From Clostridium fermenticellae (lineage in GTDB: Bacteria > Bacillota > Clostridia > Clostridiales > Clostridiaceae): 64,000 nucleotides of DNA. The notes beneath the pieces were generated by a model that was given only the letters and a program-made list of their open reading frames with translations, was not told the origin of the DNA and did not search any database. Location: assembly GCF_003600355.1 (NCBI RefSeq), contig NZ_CP032416.1:2500183-2564182 (forward strand). Direction: 5' to 3'. Positions within the stretch are counted from its first letter, which is position 1; each line of letters begins with the position of its first letter. Shown one piece after another: positions 1 through 7,900 of this stretch. The position numbers and the translations under genes are program-made.

Positions 1-477
1 GCTAAATTTACTTTAACCGGGCAAGATATACTCGAAATTATAAATGATTACGTAAAAATAAATGATCTAAAAATAGACAGCGTAGATATAGATGATATAT
101 TTACTGTTAGGGGAACTTATAAAGTAAAGCTTGTAGTTCCATTTCAAGCTAAAATCGGAATTGGAAATATTTACAATGATATAATAAACCTAAAAATATT
201 TAGTTTACATGTTTCAAAGATAGGTATGCTGAGTAGTGTAAAAAACGTTTTTTTGAAGAAATTATTAAATGATTATTCCAAATATGGAATAGAATTAAAT
301 AAGGATACTTTAACTATAGATTTAAATTTAATATATAAACTTATACCATATTTTAATCTTAAAATCAAAAAAATAACTGTAGTAAAGAATGTCTTAGAAA
401 TATACACTAATAATATAATATATGATCCAAATAAGTCTACTATCGATTTTAAAAAAAAATCAAAAAATCTATCATAA
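1..477 (+). CDS. 5'-truncated hypothetical protein, probable N-terminal part of a frameshifted DUF1232 protein
   Basis: The reading frame is open from base 1, so the gene starts before the window; 158 codons are visible before TAA at 475-477. The product is hydrophilic, rich in Ile, Asn, Asp and Lys, without membrane segments or a motif I recognise. It ends just after a run of nine A at 451-459. If one A is added there, the frame continues without a stop into the DUF1232 protein at 555-911, through a charged linker. I infer that these two reading frames were, or are, one protein of more than 300 residues. If they are separate, this is a protein of unknown function lying 77 bases ahead of the DUF1232 gene. 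Confidence 0.7.
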   Translation, partial: AKFTLTGQDILEIINDYVKINDLKIDSVDIDDIFTVRGTYKVKLVVPFQAKIGIGNIYNDIINLKIFSLHVSKIGMLSSVKNVFLKKLLNDYSKYGIELNKDTLTIDLNLIYKLIPYFNLKIKKITVVKNVLEIYTNNIIYDPNKSTIDFKKKSKNLS

Positions 478-554
478 CAGATAAGTACAAACAGAAAAGG
501 GACAAAATTTCAAACAAAATACCTAATAAATATGAAGATATAATACAATATGCA

Positions 555-911
555 ATGTTTATTCCCGACATAACAATATTGTTATGGAGATTACTAAAAG
601 ATAAAAGAGTTGAAGGTAAGATCAAAATAATGATAGCAGGTGCAGTGGCCTACCTTGCAAGCCCAATTGATATACTACCAGATTTTATACCTTTTATAGG
701 ACAAATTGATGATGTGGTTATAGTATTTTTCATATTGAATTGTATAATAAATGAAATACCACAAAAAATCATACTGGAAAACTGGGAGGGTAGGGAAAAT
801 ATACTCCTTTTGAGCAAACAAGCTGTAACTAATATGTCTAAAATAATTGGCAAGCAAAATGTCAGCAGTCTGCTATCTTCTATTAAGAATATCTTCAAGA
901 AAAAAAGTTAA
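555..911 (+). CDS. DUF1232 (YkvA-like) membrane-associated protein
   Basis: The segment AVAYLASPIDILPDFIPFIG followed by QIDDVV, at about residues 27-54, is the DUF1232 signature: a Pro/Asp-rich hairpin between two hydrophobic helices. The family is probably membrane associated and has no settled function. The ATG at 555 has no convincing ribosome site in front of it, and the same frame is open upstream to 453 with no other ATG. That argues the true N-terminus is encoded by the preceding reading frame (1-477) and that a one-base slip in the A run at 451-459 separates them. The C-terminus is Lys/Ser-rich. Confidence 0.8.
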   Translation: MFIPDITILLWRLLKDKRVEGKIKIMIAGAVAYLASPIDILPDFIPFIGQIDDVVIVFFILNCIINEIPQKIILENWEGRENILLLSKQAVTNMSKIIGKQNVSSLLSSIKNIFKKKS

Positions 912-991
912 AGAAACAAGTACATATGATTTATAGTTAAAAAGTTAGTTCATCCCCCGAAGGTTAAATTAACTTTCAAATTACAAACCTT

Positions 992-1252
992 ACATAGGAT
1001 TTACAAGTCTAAGCTTAACTTATGCTCCGGCCGGGATTTCTAAAATTAAGGCACATTAAAAAATTTTGTAGTAAGTGTTAGTAAAGCGTTCTTAAAAATC
1101 TTAGTGAATTTTATATGTTTGAGTGAAGCGAGTTTATAAAATCTGCTTAGATTTTTTTAAGCGCAAGCTTACACTTACTAGAAATTTTTTACGTGACGTA
1201 TTTTGGAAATCCCGGCCGGAGCATAAGTTAAGCTTAGATTACAAACCCTATA
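992..1252. repeat. Palindromic element family A, copy A-1
   Basis: About 260 bases form one long imperfect inverted repeat. The left arm runs TAGGATTTACAAG, then CTCCGGCCGGGATTTC; the right arm carries GGAAATCCCGGCCGGAG and ends ATTACAAACCCTATA. The centre contains GTTTGAGTGAAGCGAG. The right end stops two bases before the stop codon of the rhomboid gene (1255) and fills the 911-1255 gap. Upstream, at 945-980, is a short hairpin-like stretch with no identified role. Other copies: 2286, 29309, 30653, 36962, 49735 and 53695. Confidence 0.85.
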
Positions 1253-1254
1253 CT

Positions 1255-2238
1255 TTACAATCTAGGAAATAACACATATGAAATTATAATCCCGCCAATT
1301 AAACCACCTATATGTCCAAAATTATCAACATTAGGCATAGAAAATCCTATTATTAAATTTACAACTACAACAGATAAAACATTAATTATATAGTCTTTAT
1401 GTATCCTATCCTTCATTTTAATTCCAAATACTAGAGATGCTCCAAGTAATCCAAAGATAGCTCCTGAAGCTCCAATCGATATACTCTGTGAAAATTCAAA
1501 ACTAAAAATTGATGATATTAAGCCCGATATAAAATATATAATTGTGTATTTTGTCTTTCCATATATGTCCTCAACAAGAGTTCCTATTGCAACTAAAGCA
1601 TACATATTTAAAGCAATATGTATAATCCCCCCATGTAAAAACATACATGTAATCAATCTATAATACTGTCCTTGTGATATGAGACTATTAACTTTTGCAC
1701 CAAGAAGTACAAGTACATTTATATTACTGTCTGCAATATTTTTAGATAAATACGCCGTAAATATATATGCTATTATATTTAACACTATAATTATATATGT
1801 AATTATAGGTATTTTTTTCGAAGGGTTACGATTGTTAATCCTTATCATATTATTCATGCAAGTTCCAAGTTGATTCGCTATTTCGTTAAGTGATGGATCT
1901 GAACACATTATATTTTTTTGCACAATATCAATTAAAATTAATCCACATTGTGAATTGATTTTTCTGTAATGCTCAAGATCTAACTTACTTACGAGTGAAA
2001 CCTCGATTAAATTTAAATTATTACAATCTAATTTACGTTCCAATAGATTCTTAAATACGGCTTTATCCAATTTATCTCTAGAATTAAACTCTGAAAAAAA
2101 TATAACAACAGAACTATCGCCATTATTTTTAAAAACGCCAAAATTTCCGATTAAATCTATCCCATAATCAAACTCAATAATGTTATAATTATAAAGATTA
2201 GATAAATTTTTTATTAGACCTTTTATAATCTTCTCCAT
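1255..2238 (-). CDS. Rhomboid-family intramembrane serine protease
   Basis: 327 residues. Residues 1-140 are a soluble N-terminal domain; from about 145 on there are six or seven hydrophobic segments. The rhomboid catalytic pair is visible: Ser258 in GASGAIFGLLGA and His309 in NFGHIGGLIGG, together with the conserved HIALNMYAL segment (HxxxN) before them. Rhomboids cleave single-pass membrane proteins inside the membrane; no substrate can be named here. Start ATG at 2238 follows a GGAGAAGAAG ribosome site. The gene seems to be transcribed alone; repeat copy A-1 lies at its 3' end and half-copy A-2 upstream. Confidence 0.92.
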   Translation of the reverse strand: MEKIIKGLIKNLSNLYNYNIIEFDYGIDLIGNFGVFKNNGDSSVVIFFSEFNSRDKLDKAVFKNLLERKLDCNNLNLIEVSLVSKLDLEHYRKINSQCGLILIDIVQKNIMCSDPSLNEIANQLGTCMNNMIRINNRNPSKKIPIITYIIIVLNIIAYIFTAYLSKNIADSNINVLVLLGAKVNSLISQGQYYRLITCMFLHGGIIHIALNMYALVAIGTLVEDIYGKTKYTIIYFISGLISSIFSFEFSQSISIGASGAIFGLLGASLVFGIKMKDRIHKDYIINVLSVVVVNLIIGFSMPNVDNFGHIGGLIGGIIISYVLFPRL

Positions 2239-2285
2239 ATCTTCTTCTCCAAATATAATTACTTATAAGCATACATAAATCTCAT

Positions 2286-2357
2286 ATATAGGGTTTGTAA
2301 TTCTAAGCTTAGCTTATGCGTAAACCAGGATTTCCAAAATTTAGGTTCATTAAAAAA
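2286..2357. repeat. Half copy of palindromic element family A (A-2)
   Basis: Begins TATAGGGTTTGTAATTCTAA and runs through the arm sequence GGATTTCCAAAATTTAGG to a run of A, then stops directly before the stop codon of the HD-GYP gene at 2360. Only one arm is present; core and opposite arm are missing. It can therefore no longer fold into the long hairpin. Confidence 0.75.
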
Positions 2358-2359
2358 TA

Positions 2360-3421
2360 TTAATTAGCTACTTTGGTTATTACAATATTGGTATTTTTCA
2401 TTAAATTCACTTCATAAAAAGGTACCGGGTTATGAGTATTTATATCATATAGGACCCTTACAACCGGCCTGTCAGGAAATCCTTTATTCTGTCTTACTAC
2501 ATATCCTTCTACTCCATCTGAAAGCCTGACACAGCATCCAAGCGGATATACTGAAAACGTATTTTTAAAATTTTCAACTGTATCTTCATCAAAGCTCGTA
2601 CCACTACCTGCAAGTATTAACTCATAAGCATCATTAGGACTAAATTTTTTTCTATAGCACCTATCATTACTAACTGCGTCATATACGTCACATATACATA
2701 TTATTTTTGCAAAATTACTTATCTGGTGACTAACAAGTCCACAAGGGTATCCTTTCCCATCTACTCTTTCATGGTGCTGCCCAACAGCCTTGATCACTGA
2801 GTCAGGTATTAAAACAATCTTTTTAAGCAATTTTACCCCATAGGTTGGATGCTTTTTCATTTCGGCAAATTCATCATTAGTTAATTTACCATTTTTATTG
2901 AGAATCTCTATAGGTATTTCAATTTTACCTATATCATGTAATATTCCAGCCATACCAAGCTTTTTTATATCAAATTGATTATACTTACAAGTTATACCCA
3001 AAAATGTTGACATTATACAAGTATCTAAACAGTGTACAAATGTATAATTATCATAGGTCTGTATGTCATATAAGCTACTATTCACATCAGCGTTATCTAT
3101 TATATAATCTATTAAATTTTCAACATTATACAAAGACTTTTTAAATTCTTTTCCATTACAAGAATGAATATTTTTTATTATACCATTCATGCTTTTTATT
3201 GCACTTTGTTTTAATTCCATGAGTTTTTCATCTTCAACTCCTATGTCATCAAGTCTGTCATCATATATGTACACATAAAATACACCCAATTTTTTTAATT
3301 TATCTATATATAATTGATTTAATCTAACTCCTGACCTTAAAAGAACCTGTCCTTCATTTGTAAGTATATTTTTTGCTAATATTTCATCCGTTTTTACTCT
3401 ATTTATAGATTCAATCCTCAT
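2360..3421 (-). CDS. HD-GYP domain protein, probable cyclic-di-GMP phosphodiesterase
   Basis: 353 residues. The N-terminal 120 residues resemble the regulatory region often found in front of HD-GYP domains. The catalytic core has His130, HD at 162-163 in ILHDIGKIEIP, His191 in KKHPTYG, HH at 216-217 and the family-defining GYP at 224-226 (HHERVDGKGYPCG). All expected metal-binding residues appear present, so hydrolysis of cyclic di-GMP is likely. There is no transmembrane segment, so the protein is probably cytosolic. ATG at 3421 follows GATGAGGTG. It is the only gene in its transcription unit. Confidence 0.88.
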   Translation of the reverse strand: MRIESINRVKTDEILAKNILTNEGQVLLRSGVRLNQLYIDKLKKLGVFYVYIYDDRLDDIGVEDEKLMELKQSAIKSMNGIIKNIHSCNGKEFKKSLYNVENLIDYIIDNADVNSSLYDIQTYDNYTFVHCLDTCIMSTFLGITCKYNQFDIKKLGMAGILHDIGKIEIPIEILNKNGKLTNDEFAEMKKHPTYGVKLLKKIVLIPDSVIKAVGQHHERVDGKGYPCGLVSHQISNFAKIICICDVYDAVSNDRCYRKKFSPNDAYELILAGSGTSFDEDTVENFKNTFSVYPLGCCVRLSDGVEGYVVRQNKGFPDRPVVRVLYDINTHNPVPFYEVNLMKNTNIVITKVAN

Positions 3422-3543
3422 TTTTTCACCTCATCATACCGTGTTTTTCTAGACATATAGTCCTTTGTTAAATTAAAAAACATTTACTTATTTACATTTT
3501 TTGGTTATTATATTGTTAATGAAACTTATTTTAGGAGGATAAT

Positions 3544-3876
3544 ATGAAAAAAATCTTTACACTGATATTAATTATACTAACACTTTCATCTTTTGTACTT
3601 GCAAGTCATATTTATCATGGCAGCAAATGCAAAAACATCGAATATGCCGCTCAATATTATATTACCACAGGAATATTTAATCGTTATAAGTTATCAAATG
3701 TTAATAGTACAAAACTATCATTTTCAAACGGACAAATGGCTGTAGTGAAAGTAGATGGTCTGGCATATAAATCTCCACATAGGAGATTAACATATGATAT
3801 ATTCTTAGAGAAAAACAATAGTGGTACATGGAGAATGAAAAAAATATACCCCGATAAATCGTATTCAAATAACTAG
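3544..3876 (+). CDS. Small secreted protein of unknown function
   Basis: 110 residues with a clear signal peptide: two Lys after the first Met, a hydrophobic stretch to about residue 20, and a possible cleavage site near ASH. The mature part is polar and basic with a single Cys (CKNIEYAAQYY). I do not recognise the family. AGGAGG lies seven bases before the ATG. The gene is monocistronic and ends in the bidirectional terminator shared with the convergent Fur-family gene. Confidence 0.75.
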   Translation: MKKIFTLILIILTLSSFVLASHIYHGSKCKNIEYAAQYYITTGIFNRYKLSNVNSTKLSFSNGQMAVVKVDGLAYKSPHRRLTYDIFLEKNNSGTWRMKKIYPDKSYSNN

Positions 3877-3919
3877 ACAGAATAGTTGTACCTATCTATT
3901 CTGTCTTTTTATTTTTTTT
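3875..3919. terminator. Bidirectional rho-independent terminator
   Basis: AGACAGAATAG (3875-3885) pairs perfectly with CTATTCTGTCT (3896-3906) across a ten-base loop, followed by a T-rich tract on the + strand. It lies between the convergent small secreted protein gene and the Fur-family gene and overlaps the stop codons of both. Confidence 0.85.
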
Positions 3920-4326
3920 TGACACTCTTCACAAATACCTTTTATATTTGTTTTTAATCCTTCATCAAATAAATCAAAACCAGTATTATTTTTAATAATC
4001 TGCTTTACCTCCTGCATAGGACAATCTATTTCTATTTTTTTGTTGCACATTATACATCTTAATATATGTTTGTGATGTTCCCTTCTAATTGCATAAACAT
4101 ACCTTTGTTTATCCAGATTAAATCTTATTATTATATTTTTATCTTCAAATAATTCAAGAGTTCTATAGACAGTAGACAAATCTATATTTTCATTTTTATT
4201 TTTACACTCTTCAAATATACATTCGGCACTAATTGCTTTTTCACTCTCAAGTAAAGTATTAAATATACTTACTCTAGCTTTAGTAACCTTTAATCCTTGT
4301 TCTTTCAAATACCTACTTGTATTCAA
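3892..4326 (-). CDS. Fur-family metal- or peroxide-responsive repressor
   Basis: 144 residues with the usual Fur layout. A winged helix occupies residues 1-80 (DLSTVYRTLELFEDKNI is the recognition-helix region). A C-terminal metal-binding domain follows, with HHKHILRC and two Cys pairs, CIMC and CEEC, that should hold the structural zinc. It starts 20 bases after the MntP-like exporter gene and is probably cotranscribed with it. That suggests a role in manganese or peroxide response (Mur or PerR type) rather than iron alone, but Fur subtypes cannot be told apart by eye. Confidence 0.88.
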   Translation of the reverse strand: MNTSRYLKEQGLKVTKARVSIFNTLLESEKAISAECIFEECKNKNENIDLSTVYRTLELFEDKNIIIRFNLDKQRYVYAIRREHHKHILRCIMCNKKIEIDCPMQEVKQIIKNNTGFDLFDEGLKTNIKGICEECQKKIKRQNR

Positions 4327-4346
4327 AACAATATCACCTCAAGTTT

Positions 4347-4898
4347 CTACAAGAGTATCATTTTAAGTCCAAATAGAATAAGTATTGCCCCTCCCACATA
4401 ATCTGCATACTTACTCAATATCTCAATGCGTTTTAAAAATCTTGCAATTAAAAATGCTATACTAGACATAATTAGAGTCACAATCCCTATAAACATTGTA
4501 TATTTCAGTATGATAAAATTATTTGATATATTATTAAACATTGTAAATCCTATAACGGCTGCATCTATACTCACTGATATTCCGAGTATTACAAACATCT
4601 CTGGTTTTACCAAAATAGATTTATTTCTCTTCTCATGTCCTTCCTTAAGCATCATAATTCCAACGATGACTATTAACATTCCTCCTATTATCTGGGGGAT
4701 AGATGTTACGTATTTATTGAACAATATTCCTATGTATGATCCAATAAATGAAAATAAAAATTGAAAAATTCCGAAGGAAAGTATAAATTTAATTTTATAT
4801 TTTATATCTATATCATGGCTAAAACCTATAGCCAATGCTACTCCAAAAGCATCTAATGAAAGAGCCAATGCAATTAAAAATAATGATTGAAAATTCAT
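4347..4898 (-). CDS. mntP: MntP-like manganese exporter
   Basis: 183 residues, six transmembrane helices in two similar halves. Conserved Asp residues sit in the first helix of each half: [15 protein letters not shown] and [13 protein letters not shown]. This is the pattern of the MntP (DUF204) family, which exports Mn(II). The sporulation protein YtaF is a relative and cannot be fully excluded. AAGGAG precedes the ATG. It is the first gene of a two-gene unit with the Fur-family regulator. I saw no yybP-ykoY manganese riboswitch in the 120 bases upstream. Confidence 0.78.
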   Translation of the reverse strand: MNFQSLFLIALALSLDAFGVALAIGFSHDIDIKYKIKFILSFGIFQFLFSFIGSYIGILFNKYVTSIPQIIGGMLIVIVGIMMLKEGHEKRNKSILVKPEMFVILGISVSIDAAVIGFTMFNNISNNFIILKYTMFIGIVTLIMSSIAFLIARFLKRIEILSKYADYVGGAILILFGLKMILL

Positions 4899-5018
4899 TT
4901 AGTTATATTCTCCTTAAAATGTGTGATTACCTTCTTATATATTATTATGTTCATACAGCGAGTTTTATAAAGAATTTTTTATACTATTTTTAATTAAACA
5001 CCTTTAAAATATTACATA

Positions 5019-6593
5019 TTATTTAACTGAAAAAGGTCTCAAAGTACCAAAAATTCTTACTAGATAAGTTTCACCACTTTGTAAGTTATTCTTTGGTACC
5101 AAATTTATCTTATTTCCAGCAATTTTTTTAATATCAAAAGCTACTCTTTCACCAGTGTTAGCATCTATAATTTCAAATTTTGAATTATCTTTTAAACTAT
5201 CTGAATCTAAATTTTTATTAAAAGTTACAGTAAACACTTTATTTTTTTCATTATTGTTCGATGCAGTTAAAATCTTATAATCTGAATATAAAAACTGATA
5301 TACATTATTAAAATATTCTTCTGGTGCCTTAATCCATCCTTTATCAGTTCCTATATAAATCTTACTTTTATCCACATTTTCGATTATATACTTAAATGCA
5401 GTCCAATGTGAATCATCCTTTGCAGTATTTAAATTAATTTCAAAATCTGTTCCATTTATGTTTGCCTTAATATACCCTGATTTATCATATGTTTTTACAC
5501 ATTTCCCGGACAATAATTCAGCCACCTTTAAAGACAAATTATCATCATCTACTTTGAAATCTGGAGATATTCCAACCTTTTGTATAGTATTACCCATAGG
5601 TGAAAAGAATTTTTCAACAGTAAGTTTCAAATAACTTCCATCTGTTAATCCAAATATCTGTTGAGCTACTCCCTTACCATAGGTCGTACTTCCAACAAAA
5701 AACGCCTTCTTATAATCCTTCACTGCAGCCGATAAAATCTCCGATGCACTTGCAGTATTCTTATTAGTTAAAAATATTACAGGTTTATCAATTATGCTTC
5801 CCTTGTCAGATGCAAGATATCTAACCCTGCTTCCCGATCTATCCTCTACAGTTATTGCTGGCTGTTTTCCTACAAAATTACCAGCTATATCTAATGCAGT
5901 TGACATATAACCTCCACCATTATTTCTTAAATCTATTATGTAACTGTCCGGATTTTGCATCCTTAAATTTTGTAACTCCTCTGTAAATAGCTTAGAAGTA
6001 TCTTCACCAAAAGAAGTTATATCAATATAAGCAGTATGTCCATTTAGTACTTTTCCAGTTACAGTAGGTACACTTATTTCTTTTCTTTCAACAGTAAAAT
6101 CAAACTCTTTATCATTTCTTTTTATCACAAGTTTAACAGATGTCCCTTCACTGCCTTTTATATAGGAAGATGCTTCTGTAGAGTCAAGTCCGACAAGTGA
6201 CTTTCCATCAGCAGATAATATTATATCTCCTGATTTAATACCAGCCTTCTCTGCCGGGGATAAAGATATTACATTATTGACTAACACTCCATCCTTAACA
6301 ACTTGTATGTATACGCCTATTCCACACATTTTATTATCTATGGAATCCACAAAATCCTGCTGTTCCTGCTTTGAAAAATATTCAGAATACGGATCATTTA
6401 ATTGCTTAATCATTTCCTGTATAGTAGCTGCATTTAAAACATTATCTGAGACTGGTTCCACATAATAGTTTTCAATATAATATCTAGCTTCATCAATAAC
6501 TGAATCAGCCTGTACACTATTTTGGAAGGTTACAATGAATACTACTACAAAAATTGCTAATATACACCTAAATCCAAACCTAAATTTTTTCAC
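5019..6593 (-). CDS. S41-family carboxyl-terminal processing protease with PDZ and Ig-like domains
   Basis: 524 residues, GTG start at 6593 behind GAAGGTGG. An N-terminal hydrophobic segment (about 10-28) exports the protein. A PDZ domain follows (about 95-160), then the protease core: NTASASE with Ser282 and Lys307 in TTYGKG, the 25-residue spacing expected for the Ser-Lys dyad. The last 75 residues look like a Big_5/SbsA-type Ig fold (VTFNKNLDSDSL, LQSGETYLVRI). The same kind of module occurs in the WG-repeat and transglutaminase-like proteins downstream in this window. It probably processes secreted or envelope proteins outside the membrane. Confidence 0.9.
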   Translation of the reverse strand: MKKFRFGFRCILAIFVVVFIVTFQNSVQADSVIDEARYYIENYYVEPVSDNVLNAATIQEMIKQLNDPYSEYFSKQEQQDFVDSIDNKMCGIGVYIQVVKDGVLVNNVISLSPAEKAGIKSGDIILSADGKSLVGLDSTEASSYIKGSEGTSVKLVIKRNDKEFDFTVERKEISVPTVTGKVLNGHTAYIDITSFGEDTSKLFTEELQNLRMQNPDSYIIDLRNNGGGYMSTALDIAGNFVGKQPAITVEDRSGSRVRYLASDKGSIIDKPVIFLTNKNTASASEILSAAVKDYKKAFFVGSTTYGKGVAQQIFGLTDGSYLKLTVEKFFSPMGNTIQKVGISPDFKVDDDNLSLKVAELLSGKCVKTYDKSGYIKANINGTDFEINLNTAKDDSHWTAFKYIIENVDKSKIYIGTDKGWIKAPEEYFNNVYQFLYSDYKILTASNNNEKNKVFTVTFNKNLDSDSLKDNSKFEIIDANTGERVAFDIKKIAGNKINLVPKNNLQSGETYLVRIFGTLRPFSVK

Positions 6594-6710
6594 ATATCCA
6601 CCTTCTTTTATATTTCATCCTTAAAAGCTAATATATTCTATATTTGTAATTAAAGCTTACTACATTATCTGATAAAATTACAAGTACTTTTGTAAAATTT
6701 TTATATATAA

Positions 6711-6746
6711 AAAAGACACTTTAAGATAGCTTAAAGTGTCTTTTTT
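6711..6746. terminator. Bidirectional rho-independent terminator
   Basis: AAGACACTTTAAG (6713-6725) and CTTAAAGTGTCTT (6730-6742) form a perfect 13-base stem with the loop ATAG, flanked by A and T runs. It ends the SLAP-domain gene on the minus strand. Confidence 0.9.
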
Positions 6747-7627
6747 TAATTTTGTGCATTTTTCGGTACCTTGGCTAAAGGCTCTGATTTAAATAAAATC
6801 TCCCAGTCATCTAATGATATATTCTCCTGTACTCTTATATTTGTAGGAAATACAAAATTACACATCTTTGCCTTAAGCGGATTTACTACAAAATTATTAA
6901 GTTCAAATATATTAGATTTTACAACATTTCCATTCTGATCTTTTATACTCACTGGCATCTTTTCCAATTTGATAGGTTTAGAAGTAGCATTCCTCATTAT
7001 AATTGTAGCTAATATATGTCCACCTGTATCAAGTCCTATACTAAATTTAGATATACTAAACTCACCTTCATTTAAGTCAGGAAGTTCGTCCAAGAAGCTC
7101 TCCAATACCATCCTATTATTCGTATCCATTACTGGTAAATCCTGATATGACACCTTAACTTTTTTGAGAGCTTTAAGCCTTGCATCAAAAGCTATTTTCC
7201 AACCATTCAAAGGAATTTTATCTACATATACGTTCTTTTTTTCAAAATAAAGCTTTACTGGTCTTGCCGCACCAGATGGAATCTCGCCAAGTTCCTCTAA
7301 ATTAAACATCTGATAAGCCAATTTATCACCTTTAGAATTCAATAAAATAAATGGTATGTATTTTAAAGCAATACTTTTTGAATAACCATTTCTTATGTAA
7401 GCTTTAACTTCCAATTTGTCCTCTAAATCATAAGCATAAATACCAGATACATTTAACTCTCCTTCTTTTATTGGGGGAAGCTCATCTATTTCATCTTTCA
7501 ATATTTCCTTCTGAACATCAGACATTATAAGTTGATCATGATCAACAAGTGAAAGGACTGTTGGAACATCTGCTTTAGCATCTTTGCTAACATTGCTTGT
7601 TTTTGTTTTTTGTACTTTTTTTACCAT
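6746..7627 (-). CDS. SLAP-domain protein (S-layer assembly type)
   Basis: 293 residues with two tandem copies of the SLAP domain, roughly residues 55-155 and 180-285. Each starts with a Glu-Gly-Glu motif (KEGELNVSGIY; NEGEFSISKFS) and ends with a Trp-x-I/L-x-F segment (GWKIAFDARL; DWEILFKSEP). Related proteins accompany accessory Sec and S-layer systems in Bacillus. No signal peptide is visible, so it is probably cytosolic or exported by another route. GGAGG precedes the ATG. No secA2 or S-layer gene is in the window. Its neighbours are exported surface proteins. Confidence 0.72.
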   Translation of the reverse strand: MVKKVQKTKTSNVSKDAKADVPTVLSLVDHDQLIMSDVQKEILKDEIDELPPIKEGELNVSGIYAYDLEDKLEVKAYIRNGYSKSIALKYIPFILLNSKGDKLAYQMFNLEELGEIPSGAARPVKLYFEKKNVYVDKIPLNGWKIAFDARLKALKKVKVSYQDLPVMDTNNRMVLESFLDELPDLNEGEFSISKFSIGLDTGGHILATIIMRNATSKPIKLEKMPVSIKDQNGNVVKSNIFELNNFVVNPLKAKMCNFVFPTNIRVQENISLDDWEILFKSEPLAKVPKNAQN

Positions 7628-7900
7628 TATATACCTCCAAGCTTCTATAATTACTACAAACGCTTAAATATCAATTTCAAATCAACTATAATATATTATT
7701 AAATTATAGTTAAATATAAATAAGTTTTCATTTTCTAATTTAATATATCATAATAGAGTTGTAAAATCAAATTAATTTGGTTAGAATTTATTCAACGAAA
7801 TATTAATGTAAATGCTGTATTTTCGTAATAAATAGAGCGTTTATTCGCATAAACTCAACATACTTATTCTTGTATTAATTGTATTTATATTACATGTATT

